From Bacteroidales bacterium (GTDB lineage Bacteria; Bacteroidota; Bacteroidia; Bacteroidales; Dysgonomonadaceae), in the NCBI GenBank assembly GCA_012841425.1, contig DUUR01000259.1, positions 1-21,485 of the forward strand: a stretch of 21,485 nucleotides of DNA. The letters run 5' to 3'. This document shows, in pieces, positions 16,270 through 21,485 of this stretch. The notes beneath the pieces are model-generated. The model searched no databases. It saw nothing but the letters and a program-made list of their open reading frames with translations, and was not told the DNA's origin. How positions within the stretch are numbered: the stretch's first letter is position 1; the number at the start of each line of letters is the position of its first letter. The position numbers were made by a program, and so were the translations under genes.

Positions 16270-17226
16270 CTATATGTTTATTTTTTTAATGCAACGCTCA
16301 AGTGCATCCTCCCAACGTGGAATTTTAACACTAAAAACATTAGCTAACTTCGTTGGGTTGAGGGCACTATATGCAGGTCGTTTCACCACAGACCCATATT
16401 CTTTTGACGTTATGCCACTCAGTTCACAATCTTCAATTGCTGCCAAACGCTTTATCTCTTTTGCAAATTCATATCTCGACACCTCTCCACTATTGCAAAA
16501 ATGATATAGACCTGTTTTCCACTCATCCTTTTCAGACAACTGCAAAATGTGAATAATCATCTCAGCCAAATCGGCAGCATAAGTAGGTGAGCCCACTTCG
16601 TCTTCAACAACCCTTAGCTTATCTTTTTGCTTCATTAAGCTAATCATTGTTTTCACAAAGTTATCTCCATACTCCGAGAACAACCAGCTAGTGCGAATAA
16701 TGATCCAATCGTTGGCCATCACCATTAACGCATCCTCACCCTTCAATTTACTTAATCCGTAAACCGACAAAGGGTTTGGTGTAATCTCCTCTGTATATGC
16801 TACTTCAGAAGTACCATCAAAAACATAATCTGTTGAAATATGAATTACCTTAACATCATATTGCTTGGCAATGGAGGCTATATTTTCAACCCCAGCTTCA
16901 TTAACATCAAATGCTTTATCGCTTTCTGTTTCGGCCCTTTCAACAGCCGTAAAACCTGCACAATTAATGATATATTGTATATGGTTGTTTTTAACGTATT
17001 CTTCAACTCTATCTTTACTTGTTATATCAATAATATCGGCATCTGTAAAATGAAACTTAAATGGCAGGTTTATCTTTTGCGCAAGCAACTTAATCTCGTT
17101 GCCAAGCTGACCATCAGCACCTGTTACAAGCACATTTTTCTCAACTAATCCATAAAAATACTGCTCCCTTACAACCTCCTTCTCGGTTGCACCCAACAGT
17201 TTAATAGTCTCTAATACTATTGCCAT
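16270..17226 (-). CDS. rfbD: dTDP-4-dehydrorhamnose reductase
   Basis: This short-chain dehydrogenase-type enzyme has the nucleotide-binding motif VLVTGADGQLG (GADGQLG at 36-42), the strand with STDYVFDGT and the catalytic Y156-x3-K160 (YGLSKLKGE). It catalyses the last step of dTDP-L-rhamnose synthesis (NADPH reduction), feeding cell-surface glycan assembly. The frame is open to an ATG at 17224-17226, which puts about 30 residues in front of the usual first strand. Relatives normally start only two or three residues before VLVTG, and no other in-frame ATG is near. A GTG at 17131-17133 would give 287 residues, the family's usual length. No rfbA, rfbB or rfbC is in the window. It sits between the DUF4924 gene and prfC in an apparent operon. 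Confidence 0.92.
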   Translation of the reverse strand: MAIVLETIKLLGATEKEVVREQYFYGLVEKNVLVTGADGQLGNEIKLLAQKINLPFKFHFTDADIIDITSKDRVEEYVKNNHIQYIINCAGFTAVERAETESDKAFDVNEAGVENIASIAKQYDVKVIHISTDYVFDGTSEVAYTEEITPNPLSVYGLSKLKGEDALMVMANDWIIIRTSWLFSEYGDNFVKTMISLMKQKDKLRVVEDEVGSPTYAADLAEMIIHILQLSEKDEWKTGLYHFCNSGEVSRYEFAKEIKRLAAIEDCELSGITSKEYGSVVKRPAYSALNPTKLANVFSVKIPRWEDALERCIKKINI

Positions 17227-17302
17227 AATTCATTTATTTAAAAGTACCTCACCAAATCGTTATGCAAAATGATCCAATTACAAATTTGCATGAGTCCCTT
17301 TT

Positions 17303-17842
17303 CTATACAATATTCTGCTCTTGCATATCCATCTCTCTATATTTTTTAGAAAGAAGCCTCAACAGCGCGGTAATTTGCGTAACCGCTGCCTGCGTTTCTT
17401 TAGATATCTCTTTTTTCTGCACCTTCAAAAGCAAATAACCATAAAGAGCAGTAAAGCAAGTCTCAAGCTCCACAACATCCTTATTAGCAGCTTTAGAACG
17501 AAGCTCAACAATATACGGTAGCGTATTGTAATAAACACCAATATACTCAGACTCCGTAGAATCTTTTAGGATTCGCAAATGTAAGTCGGTAAGCTCAATA
17601 ATAATATTTTTGTTAATCTGAAGGTGACCTCTCTCCTGCACACCCTCAGACTTCATCATCATCACCAACCCCTCATACCAATTGCGTGCATTACTGCGCT
17701 CTCTCTCGGTTTCATATACAGGATCTATAATCGATTTTTGAATTAAATCTATATCCAGGCTATAAGCTCTCAAAAGGTCTTCTATCTGCCACATATACAA
17801 AAGATACTCGGCAATATTATACTTCTTTTCGGGAATCTTCAT
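17303..17842 (-). CDS. DUF4924 family protein
   Basis: The 179-residue protein is all-helical in prediction and begins KKYNIAEYLLYMWQIEDLLRAYSLDIDLI, the typical opening of the DUF4924 family. YETERERSNARNWYEGLVMMMKSEG then leads into a helix bundle (LQINKNIIIELTDLHLRIL, LLLKVQKKEIS). It is a cytoplasmic protein of unknown function, found in Bacteroidota next to rfbD and prfC, the arrangement seen here. It lies 76 bases upstream of rfbD on the same strand and is probably the first gene of the DUF4924-rfbD-prfC unit. There is no signal peptide or membrane segment and no catalytic motif is apparent. Confidence 0.82.
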   Translation of the reverse strand: MKIPEKKYNIAEYLLYMWQIEDLLRAYSLDIDLIQKSIIDPVYETERERSNARNWYEGLVMMMKSEGVQERGHLQINKNIIIELTDLHLRILKDSTESEYIGVYYNTLPYIVELRSKAANKDVVELETCFTALYGYLLLKVQKKEISKETQAAVTQITALLRLLSKKYREMDMQEQNIV

Positions 17843-17918
17843 CTTATAAAATATTGGTTCTATACATATTGATTATTAAAAAAAGCACAATCAATCTTCA
17901 AATATCATTATGAAATAG

Positions 17919-17926
17919 TAAATTTG
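17919..17926 (+). promoter_or_regulatory. -7 box of the MBL-fold hydrolase gene
   Basis: TAAATTTG matches TAnnTTTG 18 bases before the ATG at 17945, so the leader would be only about a dozen bases. It excludes the in-frame TTG at 17924, which lies inside the box. Confidence 0.55.
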
Positions 17927-17944
17927 CCACAAAAATACAACAAT

Positions 17945-18727
17945 ATGCTCAAGTTTCATATTATTGAATCAGGTTATTTTATGGGAGATGGCGGAGTGAT
18001 GTTTGGCCCAGTGCCCAAGAAATACTGGTCGGCCAAGTACAAAGCAGACGACAAAAACATGTGCGTAATGTCTATGCGATGCCTGTTTATAGAAACCAAC
18101 ACACGACGCATTCTTATCGATTCGGGTATCGGAAATAAGCACGACTCCAAACTAAAATTCTTTCAACCTTTCGATCAAAAGGATATAAGAGACGAGATAA
18201 GAGAGATTGGCTACGAACCAGAAGATGTAACCGATGTAATAATATCGCACCTCCATTTCGATCATTGCGGGGGCAACACGGTTATAAACCAAAACAACGA
18301 AGCAGTGCCCGCCTACCCCAACGCCACATATCATTTAAGCTTAAAGCAGTGGAACAACTATCGCAAGCCTTCATTATTCGAAGCCAGCTCGTTCTTTGCA
18401 GATAATATAGAACCTGTTTACGATGCTGGGCAACTTAAGTTTGTGTTAGACGACATACAGCTCGACGAGAACATCTCTCTTGAGCTTTATGATGGTCATT
18501 CTCCTGGTCAGATTGCTGTATTATTCGAAAACGAAGATGGCAAATATGCTTTTCCGGGCGATGTGGTTCCAACATCATTAAACCTACAACTCAGCTGGCT
18601 GTGCGCTTATGATAACAGCATGGTTGTAGCCATGGAAGAGAAAAAGAAGTTTATGGACAAAGCTAGGGCTGATAAACGCACTCTTATTTTTTATCACGAT
18701 GCCTATACCGAGTCGGCAAAACTTTAA
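17945..18727 (+). CDS. Metallo-beta-lactamase-fold hydrolase (lactonase-like subgroup)
   Basis: The 260-residue protein has the MBL zinc motif H102-x-H104-x-D106-H107 (ISHLHFDHCGG). It is preceded by LIDSGIGNK and followed by an HSPGQIAVLF block (third histidine), FPGDVVPT (bridging Asp) and YHDAYT (C-terminal histidine). All ligands for a binuclear zinc centre therefore appear present. The pattern resembles the AHL-lactonase/YtnP-like branch, but substrates vary widely and cannot be read from sequence. There is no signal peptide, so it is cytoplasmic. ATG 17945 is chosen over a TTG at 17924, which is part of the promoter. It is divergent from the DUF4924 operon and probably monocistronic. 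Confidence 0.9.
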   Translation: MLKFHIIESGYFMGDGGVMFGPVPKKYWSAKYKADDKNMCVMSMRCLFIETNTRRILIDSGIGNKHDSKLKFFQPFDQKDIRDEIREIGYEPEDVTDVIISHLHFDHCGGNTVINQNNEAVPAYPNATYHLSLKQWNNYRKPSLFEASSFFADNIEPVYDAGQLKFVLDDIQLDENISLELYDGHSPGQIAVLFENEDGKYAFPGDVVPTSLNLQLSWLCAYDNSMVVAMEEKKKFMDKARADKRTLIFYHDAYTESAKL

Positions 18728-18771
18728 TGCACTAGCAACTCGGACTAGACACGCACCTTGGCCCAAGTTCC

Positions 18772-18875
18772 CATATGGTTGGCTTGTGTTTCCCTTATGC
18801 TTGCCTTATGCTTGCCTTAAGGTTGCCTTATATTACAATAAGGTAAACCTAAGTGAACTATAAGCCAAACATAGT
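18772..18875. repeat. 11-bp tandem repeat array with mirrored (inverted) half
   Basis: Forward 11-mers run back to back from 18772: CATATGGTTGG, CTTGTGTTTCC, CTTATGCTTGC twice (18794-18815), CTTAAGGTTGC (18816) and CTTAT. From 18832 the same kind of unit continues at 11-base steps on the opposite strand: CTTATTGTAAT (18832-18842), CTTAGGTTTAC (18843-18853), CTTATAGTTCA (18854-18864) and ACTATGTTTGG (18865-18875). The junction makes an imperfect hairpin, 18816-18831 with 18838-18853 around a 6-base loop: about 15 pairs (one of them G-T), of which the inner six are perfect, with two single-base bulges. Confidence 0.7.
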
Positions 18876-18998
18876 GTAAATTGGGAGTAGATTCCTACGA
18901 ATATTAACCTATATTCATTAATTGCAGGTGTCAAATGAATTCGGATAGTAGACAATGTGAATTAAATGCACACGATTCAAGATATTGTAGGTTGAAAT

Positions 18999-19039
18999 TA
19001 AAAACACCCCAAAGGAACTAGAATGCGTCTCTGGGGTGT
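18999..19039 (-). terminator. Terminator of the CsbD/PA2169 operon
   Basis: ACACCCCA (19004-19011) pairs perfectly with TGGGGTGT (19032-19039) around a 20-base loop. On the minus strand the stem is followed by a T-run, 22 bases past the stop codon of the PA2169-type gene. Confidence 0.82.
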
Positions 19040-19061
19040 AATAAAATGATATGTATGAAAA

Positions 19062-19511
19062 TTAGAGAGCATCTCTTAACGCTTTAATTTCGTTGTGAGA
19101 TAATTTAATTATTTGAAGTTGACTAAGTAGTATTTCTCGTTGAGTTGGCGTTAATTCATCTGAATTTAAAGCTGTGTTGTATGCAGTAATTGCCGCATCC
19201 TCGCCTCGCTCGCAGTTATTTAAAACAATTTTGCGTTCTCCACCGCTAAGAAAGGCACCTACATCCATCCAAGCTCTGTATATTTTACCTAGGGCCATTG
19301 TGCCCGTGGCAACCTTTTCGCCCAATAGTGCCACTTCTGCTGTTAACTCGCTATGGAAGGCGTGACTTTCGTTTATCTTTTCCTGAAATAATACTCTTAG
19401 ATCTGCATCTTCAGGTTGTAGATTTTCTATGGCTTTTTTGTAACCATCTACTCTGTCGTTATTTATTTTTACTAAATCATTTAGTACTTCTGCTTGTTTT
19501 TCGAAATGCAT
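19062..19511 (-). CDS. PA2169-family four-helix-bundle protein (DUF2383)
   Basis: The 149-residue all-helical protein has ferritin-like spacing of acidic and histidine residues: AEVLNDLVKINNDRVDGYKKAIEN, LFQEKINESHAFHSELTAEV, GKIYRAWMDVGAFLSGGERKIVLNNCERGEDAAITAY and a final helix with LSQLQIIKLSHNEIKALRDAL. This matches the PA2169/DUF2383 family of four-helix proteins, whose function is unproven; the fold suggests a possible metal or stress role. Cytoplasmic, no signal. It follows the CsbD-like gene by 28 bases, with a shared terminator at 18999-19039, so the two form a two-gene unit. Confidence 0.85.
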   Translation of the reverse strand: MHFEKQAEVLNDLVKINNDRVDGYKKAIENLQPEDADLRVLFQEKINESHAFHSELTAEVALLGEKVATGTMALGKIYRAWMDVGAFLSGGERKIVLNNCERGEDAAITAYNTALNSDELTPTQREILLSQLQIIKLSHNEIKALRDAL

Positions 19512-19539
19512 AATAATTTGTTTTTATGATGGGAAAGAC

Positions 19540-19737
19540 TTATAACCTGTCGAGTTCTTTATCGAACCAACTCTTTACTTCGTCCTTGGTTTTACCTGTT
19601 CTATTTTGGATTCTTCCTAAAAGTTCATCCTCTTTTCCTTCCACATAAAGTAGATCGTCGTCGGTTAAATCGGCCCATTGTTGTTTTGCGCGACCTTTTA
19701 ATTCATTCCAGTTTCCTTTTATTCTTAATTTGTCCAT
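19540..19737 (-). CDS. CsbD-like stress protein, 65 residues
   Basis: The 65-residue protein begins [28 protein letters not shown] and continues with [27 protein letters not shown]. This is the CsbD/YjbJ family pattern: a helical, highly charged hydrophilic protein. Family members are induced by general stress (sigma-B in Bacillus, osmotic or stationary stress in enterobacteria), but the molecular function is unknown. It is the first gene of an operon with the PA2169-type gene. Its leader contains an inverted repeat (19771-19795). No TAnnTTTG box was found upstream, which would be compatible with another sigma factor, though that is inference. Confidence 0.93.
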   Translation of the reverse strand: MDKLRIKGNWNELKGRAKQQWADLTDDDLLYVEGKEDELLGRIQNRTGKTKDEVKSWFDKELDRL

Positions 19738-19770
19738 AATAGATAATTTTTATATGAGTTCCTTAATTGA

Positions 19771-19795
19771 AATCTCTATCTCCTAAACAGAGATT
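19771..19795. promoter_or_regulatory. Inverted repeat in the leader of the CsbD-like gene
   Basis: AATCTCT (19771-19777) and AGAGATT (19789-19795) form a perfect 7-bp inverted repeat with an 11-base spacer, about 35-60 bases upstream of the CsbD-like start. It could be a leader hairpin or a protein-binding site. No matching known operator is recognised. Confidence 0.35.
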
Positions 19796-20007
19796 ATTTA
19801 TGTATGGTTCATGTTATTGGGGGATATAAAAGTTATTTACAGTTGATTAACTAGTTTTCATATTATCAGACAATTAGAAAAGAAATATGTTTACATAATT
19901 ATAAAAGAACAAAAGTTTATTTATATTGTTTTAATCACTAAAACTCTAGTTAAACTACGAACGTTTTAATTTAATTGCTCAAATCAAATATCTAAATAAG
20001 AAACAAT

Positions 20008-20700
20008 ATGGATTGGCAAGAGTTACTTTTTGGTGATGAAAGTGCAAATTTCCTGCTTGAAATAGCTTTACGTTCTGTAATAATGTTTTTGCTCATATTT
20101 CTTGGATTAAGAGTAGCAGGAAGAAGAGGAGTAAGGCAGTTATCGATTTTTGAACTGCTTATTATTATATCACTAGGTTCTGCTGCAGGTGACCCCATGA
20201 TTTATAAGGAGATTGGCGTTATTAACTCATTAGTGGCCTTTGCGGTGGTTTTCTTTGTGTATTGGCTTATAACTAAGCTAGTTGAAAACTCTGACAAGAT
20301 GGAAAACATCCTCGAGGGTGAACCAATGTATATTATTAGAGACGGAAGGGTTTCTAAAGAGGCGTTGAAAAATAAAGTATTGGCAGGCGATGAGTTTTTT
20401 GCTTCGTTGAGATTTCATAGCTTTTCTCATATGGGACAGGTGAAAGCTGCTATTTTGGAGACTTCGGGTGAGGTGAGCATACTTCCGTTTGACGATGCTG
20501 AGGTGAGGCCAGGGCTGCCTGTGTGGCCCGACCAATTACATAAAATGTATAAGGTGATACCCCATGAGGGTGTCTATGCCTGCTTTAAGTGTGGAAGTAC
20601 AAAGTTAATAGCGAAAGATGAAAGGACCGAGTGTACCTTTTGTAAGAAAAATGATTTGTGGGTTGAGGCAGTTAGTGATGCTAAGAAGCAACTTGTTTAA
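20008..20700 (+). CDS. DUF421 (YetF-like) membrane protein with C-terminal zinc-ribbon-like motif
   Basis: The 230-residue protein has an N-terminal membrane part with about three hydrophobic segments (16-35, 47-61, 73-92), including RVAGRRGVRQLSIFELLIIISLGSAAGDP, the signature of the DUF421 family. The soluble domain that follows (EPMYIIRDGRVSKEAL, then LAGDEFFASLRFHSFSHMGQVKAAILETSGEVSILP) is the usual YetF-type domain, probably cytoplasmic. The last 45 residues add C192-x2-C195 (ACFKCGST) and C209-x2-C212 (CTFCKKN), a four-cysteine knuckle of rubredoxin or zinc-ribbon type. Function is unknown; family members are often stress-linked. Its TAA overlaps the TAA of the convergent MFS remnant by two bases. 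Upstream are 270 bases without a recognisable TAnnTTTG box. Confidence 0.85.
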   Translation: MDWQELLFGDESANFLLEIALRSVIMFLLIFLGLRVAGRRGVRQLSIFELLIIISLGSAAGDPMIYKEIGVINSLVAFAVVFFVYWLITKLVENSDKMENILEGEPMYIIRDGRVSKEALKNKVLAGDEFFASLRFHSFSHMGQVKAAILETSGEVSILPFDDAEVRPGLPVWPDQLHKMYKVIPHEGVYACFKCGSTKLIAKDERTECTFCKKNDLWVEAVSDAKKQLV

Positions 20701-21350
20701 AATTGAGTAAATATTTTGGATAATCGCATTAACGAGGGTATTGGCCGTGGTATATATTTTTTAAATCGAGAAATTGCTATTAATATAAGAACAATTATTC
20801 CGAATATAAACACCCACCCGTAGAGCTCCCTCAAAGCTAAGAGAAAAGCATTACTTCCAACTCCAACAATGGATAAATGTTTAGACATCAGCCCTGTCAT
20901 TGCTCTATTTAAAATTGCATCTCCTATGGGTGAAGCAACTCCAGTGCGGATAAAGCCTAATAAGGCCAGTACCTGAAAATAATAATTAAAGGGGGTTGTA
21001 GCTTGGGCATAAACGGTGAGTGAAATGAATACTACTAATTGACCGAATCCGAGTAATATTAATGGTAGATATAACATCTGTATGCTTGTGTAGGGAGTGA
21101 TGATAAAGTAGCTTAATCCAACATACAACACTACCGCTGACATACCGATAAATAGTAGGATTTTTTTTGACCACTGTAATCTTGTTAATGTAAACCAAGC
21201 AAATAATGTTCCAAGAAGCGACCCTAGAAATTCTAACCATTTGAGTGAAGCATTATGTAGTTGATCAAGATCTAGAACTGCACCAGTGAAACGACTTTGA
21301 AGCACGTTCTTCACAGAAAGAAATATTCCTAGAAACAGAAAAAGCAACAT
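20697..21350 (-). pseudogene. C-terminal half of an MFS drug-efflux transporter (remnant)
   Basis: The frame encodes 217 residues with about six hydrophobic segments and the look of the C-terminal half of a 12-14-TM major facilitator (EmrB/QacA-like): FLGIFLSVKNVLQSRFTG, LKWLEFLGSLLGTLFAW, ILLFIGMSAVVLYVGL, LPLILLGFGQLVVFISLTVY and LALLGFIRTGVASPIGDAIL. Intact members are about 500-550 residues; everything that would encode the N-terminal half is absent. The frame opens just after the stop of a truncated TolC-like fragment, with four bases between. In such efflux operons a membrane-fusion protein and the first half of the transporter normally lie between the two, so this looks like a deletion scar. 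A functional short protein is the alternative but unlikely. Confidence 0.72.
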
Positions 21351-21354
21351 TAGA

Positions 21355-21485
21355 TTAAAAGAGATCTGTAATCATTGCAAGATCGTTATCGTATCTATAG
21401 TTAATTACGTTATAATTATCTGAGGCTAGCTCTAAACTCTTATTTCTGGTTTCTAACAGCGAGAATGCTTCTTTATACCTTATAA
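21355..21485 (-). pseudogene. Truncated TolC-like outer-membrane efflux protein, C-terminal fragment
   Basis: The minus strand reads in from the window edge for 42 residues to a TAA at 21355-21357. The segment YKEAFSLLETRNKSLELASDN followed by YNVINYRYDNDLAMITDLF is the helical C-terminal repeat of TolC-type outer-membrane channels: coiled helices, then the conserved RYxNxLAxxTDLLDA turn. It stops inside that turn, whereas intact proteins continue some 50-70 residues further, so the 3' end of the gene is missing. The upstream part lies outside the window. The 3' end directly abuts the MFS remnant, as expected if one deletion removed the end of tolC, a membrane-fusion gene and the front of the transporter gene. 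Confidence 0.7.

Larger units (their letters stand above)
18728..19061. other. Gene-free intergenic stretch of about 330 bases
   Basis: No coding frame of note is seen between the MBL-fold gene and the PA2169-type gene, which converge here. It contains the 11-bp repeat array (18772-18875), an unassigned AT-rich stretch (about 18876-18995) and the terminator at 18999-19039. Confidence 0.8.

Noticed and set aside
16840..17148. A 102-codon plus-strand frame opposite rfbD
   Set aside because: Antisense shadow of a well-conserved dTDP-4-dehydrorhamnose reductase.
20697..20700. Overlap of the DUF421 and MFS-remnant stop codons as a regulatory antisense arrangement
   Set aside because: Tail-to-tail overlaps of a few bases are common, and one partner is a remnant; no sign of function.

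Overview
The window looks like a chromosomal segment of a Bacteroidota bacterium, most likely of the order Bacteroidales in the broad sense. The DNA is AT-rich. Several genes have the Bacteroidota-type -7 promoter box TAnnTTTG, in some cases with a TTG or TTTG about 19 bases upstream, and Shine-Dalgarno sequences are weak. The gene content agrees: PorT of the type IX secretion system, DUF3256, DUF4924, MtaB, a TlpA/DUF4369-type protein and Bacteroidota-style lipoproteins. Genus cannot be fixed from the sequence alone. No phage, insertion sequence, CRISPR array or conjugative gene was seen. Most of the window is housekeeping and envelope chromosome.

Layout. 1-243: start of carA on the minus strand, running off the left edge, with its promoter. 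264-1821: a decayed minus-strand gene for a secreted TlpA-like thioredoxin with a DUF4369-like domain (at least three frameshifts and one in-frame stop), followed by a tiny coding-like remnant. 2035-2309: a 55-residue ferredoxin with promoter and strong terminator. 2446-3153: porT. 3151-3267: a degenerate 13-bp tandem array filling the gap to the next gene. 3265-6522: a tightly overlapping minus-strand operon mtaB, lipid A-type acyltransferase, family 2 glycosyltransferase. 6716-8356: an AMP-forming acyl-CoA ligase. 8441-8888: a small helical lipoprotein whose promoter is embedded in a perfect 20-bp palindrome. 8896-11437: a lipoprotein GH29 alpha-L-fucosidase and a DUF3256 protein. 11465-11536: tRNA-Arg(CCG).

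11551-13581: minus-strand TPR protein and a solitary nucleotidyltransferase-like protein. 13741-14646: an MscS channel. 14680-17842: minus-strand operon DUF4924, rfbD, prfC. 17945-18727: a metallo-beta-lactamase-fold hydrolase. 18728-19061: gene-free stretch with a mirrored array of 11-bp repeats and a terminator. 19062-19737: a CsbD-like protein and a PA2169-type four-helix protein, probably a stress operon. 20008-20700: a DUF421 membrane protein with a C-terminal zinc-ribbon-like motif. 20697-21485: the C-terminal half of an MFS transporter placed directly after a truncated TolC-like fragment, best read as the scar of a deletion through an efflux operon.

Functionally the window is dominated by envelope biology (lipid A acylation, glycosyl transfer, dTDP-rhamnose supply, outer-membrane secretion, mechanosensing, lipoproteins), with translation and tRNA functions (MtaB, RF3, tRNA-Arg). 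I found no convincing new multi-gene system. The most original signals are the two short-period repeat arrays in convergent or terminal intergenic DNA, the palindrome-embedded promoter of the small lipoprotein, and the two decayed loci.
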